DNA of 59,441 nucleotides, from NCBI GenBank assembly GCA_013115145.1, contig JAAPAO010000163.1:1-59441 (forward strand), given 5' to 3'. Under the pieces are notes generated by a model, which saw nothing but the letters and a program-made list of their open reading frames with translations, made no database searches and had not been told where the DNA came from. The DNA comes from Perkinsus chesapeaki (taxonomy: Eukaryota > Perkinsozoa > Perkinsida > Perkinsidae). Made by a program: the position numbers and the translations under genes. Shown here in pieces: positions 28,628 through 41,000 of this stretch. Position 1 is the stretch's first letter. Each line of letters opens with the position of its first letter.

Positions 28628-31600
28628 CTACTCGAGCTCCCCTTCTCCGTCATCATCTTCAATTCCCTCGACATCGGTCACACGACTGACTCTCTTGAAT
28701 GGATTGCCGCGTCGCCACCGACGGCGGCCTCGTCTTCTCGACCTTCTTTAAGAGCTAATAATCCCCAAAGAAGTAACTTGATACTTGTAGTCGTCACTGG
28801 GCCGTCTGACCCTTGTAAGCCATGCACCGTTTTTCTTCTGATTGATGCTGCTACCATTCTCCTCAGGGGAATCCGAGTCGATAGGCTAAACACAAAGACA
28901 CTCGATAGAAGTCCAGAAAAGCTCATACTAGGGGGAGCACAATGATTGCCTACCCCACTAACCTCTACTCCAAGCAAGGCATATACCATGGGGACAGTAT
29001 TGCTGCTCGGGTTTACTGGTAGAGCATCTGATCCTACTTGGACTCGGTGCCTCACTCTCCTTTGCTGATAAGCAATCATAGCGAGCAATCACTGGTGAAT
29101 AGTTACCAGTGTTTCGTCCATGCTCTCGAAAGCCGCGCTGCTAGCAGTGGTGAAGGCCTCCCAATATCGAGAGCTACCATAGTCGCAATTGATGGCTACT
29201 TTCATAAGGATAACCAAAGTCGATGGAGCTTCCTTCATCTGTAAGGCAGCTCAGGCGGGACGAGAGAAGCAGTCTGTCACCTGACGTAGCTCGGCGATCC
29301 GACTAAGCAGCTCTGACTGTTGTAACTGGCAAATAGTGACAATAGACGCACTAAGAAGTCGTCGAGCTTGATGGTAAGTTGAATTTCATGGCAAATATTT
29401 TGTTATTAGGACACTCCATCGATATTCCTTAGCGCAAGAGCCTGGCACAGTTAGGAGCCGTACCGGTCTCCTGAAGGTCTTCACATTAAAGGTTGCAATC
29501 GCCAGAGTCTGCATAGCCGAAGTAAGATTGAACCACTCGATGGACTTCACGCCAACAGTGGAGCCAGCTTCAACGAACACTGGGAAAGAACTCCAGGGAG
29601 AAGTTCGCGAGTGGCATACCCGGAAGAATGTTTTCTATATATGGTAGCAGAATGTCTGGTATGATGCTGGATTTGATTGCCAAGTGCTGACGCAGTTTTT
29701 GGTGGTGCGAGCCTGGTATTGTAGTTCTCGGAAGCTCTATTGGGATCAAGCTCACTGCAGTAGAGTAGACAGTTGTGTATAAGTGTCATAAAGTCCTTCA
29801 TGAGGACATCAGTATTGGAGTGTGAATGCTGATGCTGGCAAACGCAGCGGCCTGAAGGGCAATTTACAGTGTAGATCTTACACAATGTATCAGGGCATTG
29901 ACCAGATCTCACCAAAGCTGTCAACAACATCATACTCAATAACCGAACAGATTAGCTCAGACACGTGAGCGTTGAACCTTTCAGGGGCGTGCAACGACGT
30001 AACTTTTAATAGCGTTACTTCTTAGTTAGCTTTTTGATATCGGTTGAATTGCCATCAACTTCATTATCATTATTGCAGAAGACGCACTCTGGATAGGACA
30101 ACTCTACGAGGCACCTGTGATTGAACTTACTCACAGAGTCCTACTGGAGCTCGGTTGGCCGGTAGCGAAACCCCAACAAAAAAATAGAGTAAAGTAGATA
30201 GAAGACGGGAAGGTGTTACCTGCTGGCGGTCGATTGTAGTTTAAAGTCGGCTACACCTGAGTCACATCTCAAAACGTAAGCCAACATCGATACAACACCT
30301 AGGGTGATGAATAGGTAAGCAAGAAGAGGCTCGCTCACTGGACAGAGAGCCGCTAGCGAGCTCGAGCAAGTGATGTCCTTTAAGAGATTCATGGCCGAAG
30401 CAGTAGGCGAGCAATCCAAGCATGAACACTCGGCAGTTACCAGATACAGAACCTGCTGGTTACCGATACCTTCAAATGCTTAAAACAGTCGACTTTCGGG
30501 AGGCAGAAAATGGAGGCTCTGGTTAGAGCCAGCGTACCGTCATTATCATCTTCTAGAGCGACCAAAGCCTGGTCGTAGATATCGTTCACCTCCTCGAGCG
30601 CGCTCATCACCATTGAGGAGAGATCGTCTTGGGCTTCGAACTCCTACAGTGGTAAGTTAAAGAAGCAACGATCAGTCGCCTGCCAATAGGAGGGAACAAA
30701 TACTTTGAATCCTCAATCCCGGCCAAATTGTGCGCGTCTACTTACGCCTAGTAAACGGTTTACACCGTAAGGACAAAGCGCGTCGGGAATTGGGGAATCG
30801 GCATTCAGGAGGGGTACGGAGAGAAATTGGCCACGGTGTCCTCACACTCTGTCTACATGTCTCAGCACCGCCCGATATGTCCCTCTCGATATTGAAAACT
30901 AATGTTCGCCCAGCAGTCAACGGCAAGATAAGTCCTGTGTTGAAGCGTGATGAATATGCTTCGACACTCAACGCATACATGACGTATTTCGTACTCTTCT
31001 ACGCGCCAATCGCTCACATTGATTATTGCGACCAAGAAACCAAAAACCGCCTCATGCAGTTTGTATGTGTCTCTGCTAGTGATGGGTGTGGATTTAAGGA
31101 CCTTGCATACCTAATCAGCCTCGATGTGGAAAGAGTGATACCCCAATCCTACGCCCAAGATAATGTCAACGAGTTCATTTCTACCATTACTGCTTTCATG
31201 GCCCGAGGACTTAGATTTTGAATCCTGACACAGTAGCATATCTAACCTCGGCAAAAGAGGATAAAGTGTACTGACCCAGAGACCTAGTATATGGTCCCTA
31301 TCTCTCCATTCAATATGCTGTTCGCGGACGACTTTATCAATATGCAGCAGAGCTTCAGAACCACTATTCATCGCTAGGGGGGCTCCCTTAGAAAAGACTA
31401 ATGCAATAAAGCATGTTTTAGTTGGCGATTTCATCGAGCGGAGGAGCTTCTCCAGCGAACAGGCCAACGTCCTGTTGGCAACATGTGCCTCTGTAGTGAC
31501 GATTTATCACCACAATACTAAGGGGTTCTGCTCACTTAATAATGCACATGTGAGGACTGATAGTGTTGTCAGTATTTTGGTAGTACGAGGATAAACTCGT

Positions 31601-31963
31601 AGATGATGATGTTACAAACACAACAGGCGTACAGTAGCGATAAAGTAGGATCGAACGGGTTGTATCTAACACACTTTCTTATAGCCGTCCAAGCTGGCCA
31701 CGCTTGAGCACTAAGATATCCCGAAAAAGTCTACGAGTTCAACGATGGTATTCGAATATTGCTGTAGAATCAGACACGGCCACCGCCGGAATCCAAAAGG
31801 GGCGAACCTCAATTAAGGCTGCCCGTCCAGAGCACAGACCTACACTGTTACGGAGACCATGAACCACAAACCTTCGGCACAATAAGTTAACACAGAAGAA
31901 AGTGGACATACAATAAGTGTAACATGAGCTGTAAGTACGTAGTAGGTTAATAGCAGAAAACAA
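28628..31963 (-). CDS. Large helical-repeat (HEAT/ARM-like) protein, partly resolved
   Basis: A chain of minus exons shares codon style and short introns. Resolved pieces are about 31276-31488 (CSLEKLLRSMKSPTKTCFIA...HILGLW), 31153-31224 (GRNELVDIILG) and 31110 downwards (TYKLHEAVFGFLVAIINVSD). Around 29.6-29.75 kb is LRQHLAIKSSIIPDILLPYI, joined over a 40-base intron to VFVEAGSTVGVKSIEWFNLT. At about 28.9-29.05 kb is PSSNTVPMVYALLGVE, and the basic then acidic C-terminus (RRRGRRRWRRGNPFKR...DDDGEGELE) ends at 28628. An upstream exon at 31.8-31.9 kb is likely. The alpha-helical pattern suggests a scaffold, but I cannot name the family. The open plus frame 30730-31221 lies opposite these exons and is probably a shadow. 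Confidence 0.45.
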
Positions 31964-32495
31964 GTGAGGAATAATGGTATAAGGTAGCTGAGGGTACGTC
32001 TAATAGCTGATGAGATGCCTCTGTAATGCAAGACATTATTATTATCACATTAATGGCATATTGTAGATAATTATGTGTAATCAAGACGATAGAGCCGTTA
32101 CAAGGGAAGCAAACGACTTTACACGGTATTAATACAAAAGTACGATTCAACAACCTTACGGGTGATTCAATTACTCATGTAACAAATAACGCACCAAAGC
32201 CGCTGCCTCAACCTGATGTAAGTCGCACGTAGGAGACTCCAGGAGCAGCGGTAATACTTCATAAGGAGGAATCGTCTATTTATGTCACTGTGGAGTCTAT
32301 GTCAGCCTTAGCAGCCGAACCACTGCGTTTCCCCTCACATTACAGAGTAATGGTGGTGAAAATATTAGGGTAGTAAATGGCAAAGGACATAGCGGCTACA
32401 GTTTGTATTACGTAGGGAGGGGCAGAAAAGAAAAAGATATACATCGTTAATGACCAAACAACAACTGTTTGTGGGATTATAAACAGATCTCCATT

Positions 32496-33362
32496 TCAAA
32501 GTGATGGTTGGAACTCGACGAAGATGCCTTTCTCCTTCAATTCATGGCGCCGCTTCTCCAATAATGATAAAATCATTTTCTCGGTAACCCCGAGCCGCAC
32601 GGTTGCCCACCTAGAACGAAATCACAAGAGGCAGAACATTTTAACTTTACCTGCAGCGGCCGATACAGTTGAACGAGCTGAGGAAGCCTTCTTGCATAGG
32701 ACTGGACCACCCTATCCCTTCTACTTCAATAGCATGACCAATACCTATAGCAATCACAACCACTATTCTCGCCCGTGTAGGTGCTAAGAGTACTTACCCC
32801 CATCAGGTGTAGTAAGCGACGAGGGTTTATATACAAACCGAAGCCACCAAGCCAACTCCGCCAGAGAAGCTCCGGGATTTTCGTTCGGGGATGCTGAAGA
32901 CTACGAGTCAAGATACTGCCTCCCAGATAGCATGTTTGCTTACATAGGGCGCACGGCCTTGAGTCAACTACACACGCAAGAAGCTTGACCTCATTAACCC
33001 GATGAAGACAAGTGTCCCCTTGTAATTTATCAGAGGGGCAAGGCGTTGGCATAGAAGTACGCCAACCGCACGCCTTTCCCAAAGCCCGAGAGTATCTAGT
33101 AGAGAGAATGGTACACCAATTATAAGCACACTTACCTATCGGGCGAATTGAGCCACGAAGAGCTAACTTGAACCCCGGCCCATGTTAGCTTCGACCCCAC
33201 ATCTCCTTGGCTTGCTACATATATACGATCCACCTGATATTGCTCTGAGGAATGGACTTGAGACAGATTAGTCACCTCATCTGTGGAGTATCTTTCCTTA
33301 ATACTAGTGGCACCAGCACCGTATCCGAATGTATAGTCTGCACTAGCGGTATCGGTTGCCAT
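32496..33362 (-). CDS. Unidentified protein of 233 aa (five exons)
   Basis: Exons: 33136-33362, 32944-33095, 32798-32893, 32651-32762, 32496-32610; introns are 40-50 bases (GTAAG donors in three). It starts MATDTASADYTFGYGAGATS with a Ser/Thr-rich head. A middle domain follows (DTCLHRVNEVKLLACVVDSR and GASLAELAWWLRFVYKPSSL). Then a hydrophobic strand or helix (VVVIAIGIGHAIEVEGIGW) and a helical C-terminus (VTEKMILSLLEKRRHELKEK, GIFVEFQPSL). The third exon is read correctly only if a GTAAGC...TTCAG intron is removed; the unspliced frame is open but gives a Cys-rich artefact. The start may lie further upstream. No family recognised. Confidence 0.65.
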
Positions 33363-33885
33363 TATGAGGCGAGAGCCAATCTTCTCGCCGAGGCCCTGGC
33401 GATGGAAGGAACGGTATCGGCAGCAGGAGTCGTCACACTTACAGCAAAAAGCAAGCCTTCTCCCCATAGAATCCAAAACTTCCGTTCTTTTCTGAACTGA
33501 ACCTGAAATGTTACTTCTAGGCAGCAGCCGATTCCGAGTGAATAATAAAATGTCAATAGCATAGGTCATTCCACTTGTCGAGCTACGTTATATTGAAATT
33601 AGAGGCCGGAAAGACCGGAAATCCTCAATAGGAATTTGAGGCGCAGTATATATCTGAGACCAGAAAGCTCTATAGGAAGACTGATTGGGGAAACAATTGA
33701 CGCAACGGTACTAAATCAACTGATGAGAAGTTGTTAATCTAACTCTACCCAGAAAGACAGCTAGCCTACCCAGCGGTGAGGAGGCACCTACCTGAGAGTC
33801 GCTCACCACTACAGTCTCAAGAGGTACGGGACGCGAGCCGGGCATACAGGATGCAACTTCCATCGGTCGTATATGCTTGATCTGG

Positions 33886-34806
33886 CTACGAGATGGGCTG
33901 AAGCTGATCACCATACCTCGCTCTCGGTAAAGCCGAGGACCTGAGAAATGCATGCACTTGGATTTGAACCTGCGTCGAGGCGATATAGTACCTGTTGTAA
34001 GTCCGATGCAGAACGCTTTCGGAGCAGTGGAATCTCCGGTGTCCAACCTGCTGCCCAAGTTGATGCGAATTGCAACAGAATGGCCCTTCAAAAATGGAGG
34101 AATGACGCAAAGCGGTTTGCCTAGAAAAAACACTGCCCAGTGGTGTGCGAAGAGCCTCCTTACCGATAACGTCCCCGCTGCCGGCACAGATCGTCGTGAA
34201 AGGTCCGACATTAAGCGGCACCCTTTCGGCAACGTCGAGACTGAGGACTTGACGGATCTCCTCTGGAGAAGATCTGCTTATTGCCCTCACTGGAGCAGGT
34301 GGAATTGGAGATAAGAGAGGCTTGCTTTTCTCCACAGGAAGTGGTCTGATAATAAATATTCCAATGAGCTCACCAGAACACTATAGGCCTTACTTCTTAT
34401 CCTCACTGAAAGAAGTCTGATCTGTGAAGGCAATTGTAGACGCCGCCGACTGCGTTAAGAAAGGTGATGGTGCCAGCTGTGGAGCATCTCTCTTATCTAA
34501 GCACATCACAGTTACACTATGCCTTATCGTAGACCTACCCATAAACAGAAGGAAGTCCTCTGCTTGTTTTCGCTGTTGTCTTTGTTGTTCTACGACACTG
34601 ACTGTTGTCTTAACAATCTCTATACCAGCCGAAGGAGCTCCTCCTCTAAAGGAGCTTCCACCTCGGCCGTGCCTCGGTTCAGGGGTTCTATTCTCGGCTT
34701 GAGCAAAACCGTAGTCTCTAGAGAAGCAATTCACCACACTAGGCACGAGACTGGACCAGCCGGTAGAGTTGCTTCTAAGATGATCATCATTTCCTCTAGG
34801 GTGCAT
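33886..34806 (-). CDS. Unidentified protein of 243 aa (five exons)
   Basis: Exons: 34539-34806, 34394-34496, 34164-34345, 34048-34120, 33886-33991; introns are 42-56 bases and all phases fit. The N-terminal half is polar, with a short coiled coil (VSVVEQQRQQRKQAEDFLLF) and an arginine/glycine patch (HGRGGSSFRGG). A Pro-rich linker follows (LLSPIPPAPVRAIS). The C-terminal domain looks beta-rich: VLSLDVAERVPLNVGPFTTI, GSGDVIGKPLCVIPPFLKGH, SVAIRINLGSRYYIASTQVQ, ending YGDQLQPIS. The first intron is a multiple of three and lacks stops, so an intron-retained product is possible. I do not recognise the family. It lies just downstream of the PF09818 ATPase gene on the same strand. Confidence 0.65.
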
Positions 34807-35088
34807 CGTTAGGCGTTTTTGGGATGAAGTCTATAGAGGTCTGCTGGGATAAGCACTGCGGTGATGACGGGATTGATGGTTGTAACCGACAAGGCAATGG
34901 AAGCAGACAGACAAATGGCAATGAGACAGGACACCACTATTGGGTGCAAAACAACCTAACAGTGAGTTCTAGAAGCTTGGAGGTTGATAACTCGGAGCAG
35001 GTGAAGATCGAGGAAAGTAGTTTACTGAACAGAGTAGACCTTCATCTTGCGAAGTCGACTGAGTTGGAATAAAATAAGGGGTGAAGAT

Positions 35089-38000
35089 TCACAAGGGGTG
35101 AGCGTACTTGATTGCTGCAGCCAGTTCAAACTTTCTAGGGTATGAGTAGTAACCTGCCGGGTATCTTGCTCGCTGAACTGCATCAAGCCCAGTTTTGTAT
35201 CTAATAACATCACACCATCCCTTCCTCAATTCACACATTGTTATTAACGCACTCATCTCCTCTTCCAGTAGGATAAGCATGCCTGTGGATTTCCGCATAA
35301 AATCTATCGAGCACCTCGGACAGCCTAACAAAATAAAGCACGTTTTCATTCCGGTAGGAAATATACCTAGCTAGAGAAAAAGCCGAAAGAAGGGAAGCAG
35401 CGATATAGAGGAAAACAGTGTCAACTTTATCAAAGACACTCTCAAAGAGACCAACTCTTTTTCTGAAGACTCTTCAACTTAGTTTGTCGGGTCCGAATAG
35501 AAGCAGCTTCAAGCCCAGTTCGGTCACCGACATTAAATCTTATACCGCCCCCTGGAGAATACTGTGCACGCGTGTATATCGTACCACTAACGTATACCAA
35601 TCTTACGAGGGGATACTATTTGCAGTATAAGACATAGCGAACCTGGAATGAGCTCGCTACTATTATTGTCTTACCTTCTGCCATTAGTATAGTCCTTCTC
35701 TGCAAGGGTCTGTATAGCGTCCGCAATCGCCCTTGCTTGTCCCGTCTCTACTAGCTGCTCGACATTAGTAAGCTCGATCTCAGTCCATCCATAAGATATA
35801 CATCGCAATGATTTTGACTGAACTTTGCCTACCAGTAGCCTCAATGCTATCAATACATTCACACTGCAACCTACCATCAGCCTGGAGACTATGAGGATCA
35901 ATGCATCGCCCACGAAGACCAGAAAAGATATGCTCATCGACTTCGGGAATGGTGAGATGAACATCGTCCGCTGCGGCGATGGCCTTGGCGCGACTGGTGA
36001 CATCATAAGGCACGTATTGATCCATCATCCTGAATATGAACAAGTATCATTCGCACTATCAAGATTTCGGGACACCTACACAACTGTGTCGGCTACATGA
36101 AAGTAGTCTCCTGAGCCGCCAATAACCATGATCGTGCTCACATCAGCGCTGTTCTTGAGAGTCCTGACAAAAGGGTAAGTATTAGATGCCGAAACTTGGC
36201 ACAGATTGCACCACATTAAACCCGCATGCTGACTCAGACTTGTAACGCACGCGTTCGGAAACCTGTAGGAATTGGTCCTTACCTAACTCGCCAGAGGAAT
36301 GGGGTGATGGGCTCCTTTTCGGCAGCTACAAGCTGTTGCATCCTACCATCCCTGATCATGAAGTTAGTCGCACCTGCATAGGACAGACTTAAAGAGACCC
36401 AAGAGGCTTTTGTGCTGGGAGCACGAAAAGATAAAGCCGCACAACTTAGTTAATACGCCGTTATACCGAAAACTTCCTCAAGTTAATGAGTTAAAATATA
36501 ACCTAAAAGCTTGTTAATAGATACCAGGCTGCCAAAGAATCCTTTGTATAATACTGAACCCCCCCGTGCATGAAATCTCCATAGAGGATCACAAGGAGTA
36601 GTTTTTAGACTTCCTTATGGAATAGCAACTAAGATGCCCCTCCACATACTAGTGTCCTCATCAATCAAAAAGGTCGTAGCTCCAACCTCTAAGGCCTCCA
36701 TTATATTGGCCGCCTGGCTCGTGCTACCTACAAACATTGTAATAGGAGACATGACTATTATCATTCGCTATTACCGCTAGCATCTTCCGTACTAAACTGG
36801 GTAGTGTCCCGTTTAAGGGGTAGATTTGATATGAAAGGACTAATATCTGAACAGATGCAATGGCTGAAATCATCGTCATGTCGCCCTATAATTTTCGCAA
36901 TTATAATGTCATCAAAGAGCTGTGCTGTTGTTGTACTGGGCACGTCCCCACATTAAGGCTTCATCATGCGATGTCACTGAATCACGGTGACCGCCACCGC
37001 CGCTATTGAGCTAACATATGTCACACGTGAGTTCCTTCCCATTAACCTTTGAGACTACTCCACTGTATCAACCCTATCCATTCAGTCTTCCCCATCATCC
37101 CCTTTCTCCATCGACACTATACTATCTCCTACTCCCAAGGAGCCTTTACCCTCCTTCACCCGTCCAAACAGGTGCTCCCGGCTCCGAGTTCAGTTCCTTC
37201 GCTCGTGGTAATATAGAACCCATTATTATCCGATTTCGCTCTCCCTTTCACGTCGGGATTTAACGAGGAAGGAAAAACTTTCCCACTCTTCCATCTTGCC
37301 CATGGCTCGATCCCGAAGTATCTCGCGTCACGGTCACCAGAAACTGCATCGTAATGCAGTTCCGTGCAACGGGAGGGACTAGGCATCCGAAGCAGGTCTT
37401 CTAACAACATTCAGGTTAGTCTCGCAAGGAGTATCGCCCAGCTGTAGAGGATACTAGGGTGACTTTAGATAACTTTTTGGTGAAAAACGGTGCCTTCGGG
37501 CAGCCTTCCGGGGTGAGCTATGGCACTCAAAATAGACAACAATAGAGCTAGATGATGCACTTAAATGCTCTGAAGACCTCGCAACATGGCGAATCCAACA
37601 TATTAAGAGAGTCTACGAGTTGAATACAGGAGTTGACCTCCGAGCAGCAGTTCTGTATCGGGCCAATAATAGAGGGATGTACTCAGCGACTACTACTCGG
37701 TTGCAATGCTTCGGGGGAGCCCGTGAGGGGGACCTCCTCAGGAGGCCGTTTTATCCCAACTTGACCACTAGTCATTTACCAGTGGTCAACGCTGTTGGCG
37801 TCAACAGTGCTACACTGTACGGACAAGCTTCGAGTGTGTATGCCGGGAACAAGCAGATACTCCCGTGCCCAAACACCCCTTTCCGAAGGAGACAAAAAAG
37901 GCGCAGGCGCGGAGACAGCGGCGCATTTACGATTTTTCCAAGTTGGAAAAATCGGGAAATCCCCACCAATTTTCTCAATAGCAAATCCTAAGCGGACAGT

Positions 38001-41000
38001 AAATTCCACGTGACTCTTCGGCTCCCCAACATATTCCCACGATTCGAGCCCCCCCCCCGCGCATTGTAAGGGGCACAGGATGCTGCACGAATAGGTTGAT
38101 AAACATGCGCTGTTACACTTGCCCCTAAGGCCTGGCGCGAAATGATCAACTATAAACGCTCGCCCGTTATCTCGGGTTGAAATGTCGTTGGGCAACCTCC
38201 ATATAGCTACCACTGGTAGCCTATCAGTGCAGAATATGAAACGAAACCATCGGACGTTTCCAAATTCGACACGTTAGTCCTCCCTTGTCAGCGGCGGCGG
38301 CGGCACGCTCCCTTATGGGCCCGTGACGGGGGCGCGTAGGCCTCACTGCCCAGGTTGGATTTTTTTTGCAAAGCAGGAAGCCGGACACCCAGACCTCATG
38401 CATACCTGGCTCTCCAAGGCTCAACGTTGGTGTCGCATCACAAGGTAAGCAATCTAACCGTTTGCCAACCCTTACAAGTTACATTCATCAATCAACTCGT
38501 ACCCTGGTCACCAACTTTAAATGTTACCAAGGGCATCTTTGTGAGTCACATTTCTGTGTGATAAGCCGAAGACTGACTTGTTGCACTATACATGCCCCTT
38601 AGGGAGCTCTTAAGGAACAGTCTTTGTTGCCTTTCAATCTGGAGCTGCACAAATCCCGGTTCCCATGTATTCGATAACGGTTATCAGCTTGCTGGGCATA
38701 AACTCCAGCAGTAGCTGCAGCAGCAGCAGACTCGCGTGTCCTTTCATCTCTTGAGGGTTTCTGCAGTGACGCCAGTGCCTGTGACCGTCTCATTATCATC
38801 GTGTATGTACGTGCATTTACAATGTATGAACCGTCCGAAGGTATAAGCTTTCCAGCTTCCTTCTACAAATGCCGGATCGGCCACGAATAGGCCATGTGTC
38901 CTCGCATACTGATGACCCCATCTCTCACCCTCTTTACAGAGCCTGCTCTCAGCGTCATTTCAGCAACGCAGGGAAATCCAGTTGGGACTTCCACCCAATT
39001 CGAACACCAATTCGGAATCGCAAAAGGTCACTGGGACGGCATTTAACGCTCCTCGAGGGCCACCTTCCCCCTATTGGGACATCTTACCCACAGTATTGAT
39101 ATATCGTCCATCCTCAGCTCTTATTTCAACTGCATTCTCATCAGTAACAACAAATTCTCGACCATCTCCGGGTATGTGGTCATATACGCCAAATTGCAGA
39201 GCTTCTAGTAGCGTACCTGATACCACTCCTTTGTCAAATAATAAGAGGGTGAGGCATCAAGAACAATCAGGCAATCAGGCGAGCTGAGGGGTTTGCGATA
39301 TGACTGATTTCATTTCTACCCACACCTCCCTAAAGGGAACGCTTTTCGGTCACTGCCCCTATACAGTAACTACTGCTTGTGACTCCCGAGTGGGGAAAAT
39401 TCGGAAGATTCTACCGAGAGGCCCGAAACTTCGCTATCGATCGCGTGATCGATTTCACGCTGCGCAGCATCATTACTCTTTCCATGAAATCCACCACCGA
39501 CAATCAATGTAACTCCCTTCTTGATCCCCATGCCTGTAATAAGCCCACCGTGTGGAAGGTCCACTGCGACCACGAGAGACGGAGGTGACTTGAACGTTAT
39601 TACCTAATAAACACACACAGTACTTTCAGAGGAGCCATAAACTACATATTACGTCACTTCCTCCATTAGTCTTTACCAGAGGCCTGTCGTCAACTCCAGA
39701 CCGTCGAGGAAGGATTGCACCATCCCGTACAAAGGCCACTAGCCCCAAATCGCTGAGTTTGTCCCGAAGCTACAGAGGAATGATAATGAGTACGAGAAAG
39801 ACTTTGGAATGATAAACGCCTTAAAACCTATATAGAATGAGATTGAATTATTTATTCTTCTACTTGATGACTTGTAAACCAAAGTGGCTACTCTTTCCAT
39901 TATTATCAGCCAAGAGTGTTAAAAGGGTAAAAGCGGTGAATGAAAAATGTTTACCAGTAACAAATTTATAGATAAGTTTGAAGCGCTGGTATAAAGTTCA
40001 TGAACTAATAAGGTTCAGCTTTCGCGCAGACACCCTCATTATTACCCAACCCTGATCGTCCACCGAGTCCACATGTCTCCTCAATGCAGCTTGATCTAAT
40101 CTATCATAATACAGACTACTTCGTACCAACGGCCACATGTTCCTTATAATCTCTGCTGCTCTGAAAACAGTAACGAAAATGGCAAGGTATTCGATGAAGT
40201 TTCCAGGGTCGAATAGAAGTACACTCCCGCATTGGTAAGCCGATGCACAGTAGTGTCATCTGGCGATATATTGGTTATATTATACAGTGTGCTCTTTGCC
40301 GGTCAGTCACTTGCCGAGGCCTTCAGTTTTCTACTATCGGATTCGGACAGCGCCGCGCGAAGGTGGCACAAATCTCGCTCACCCCAACTCTGTAACGGTT
40401 GGTTATCGACTGCGACAATGCACATAAGAAACTTTCACATGCCCGAAACTTCCTATCTCAGAGCTTCAAGTAAGAGTACGACATTTTTCAAATTTGTAGT
40501 ACCAAAATCTAGCACACTGTATATCACCGATGCCCCCCTATCCCCACTTATATCCTTCTATAGTCCTCCCTCTGGCTGGTAACGCTAGTGTGCATCGAGC
40601 CTCTATATACTCTGGGCATATAAACATACAGGAACGCTGTAAAACCTGAATAATACAATAATTCCATTGCCTATACAGGACGAAATTGAACACAAAAATG
40701 AGCGACCCTTCATACCACACTTTCCCCAATTCACCCTTATCTTTACCAGCTCAAGCTGCTCTAACTAGCCACACTTCGTTCGAGAGCAATATTACCCCGA
40801 TTTAGTAAGCCGGAGTTTCAAGCGTTTTATCGCGGACTAATGTGCAACGGGCAATCATCCGAGATCTGCTATAGCGGTCGTACACTAGAATTACTAATAT
40901 CATTCTGGTAACCGATTCTATATGCTCCTCCAACTCCCTATGCTGACCCATTCCAGATAGATCAGACTAATGTAGACGCAGGAGAGGGGGCCTTTATACG

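Noticed and set aside
30730-31221. A 163-residue plus-strand frame.
   Set aside because: It lies opposite minus exons that splice in phase into a helical-repeat protein, and it has no recognisable domain. Probably a shadow, though not excluded.
34824-35072. An 82-residue plus-strand frame between two minus-strand genes.
   Set aside because: It is short and polar with no domain, and the reverse strand is also partly open. Not enough to call a gene.
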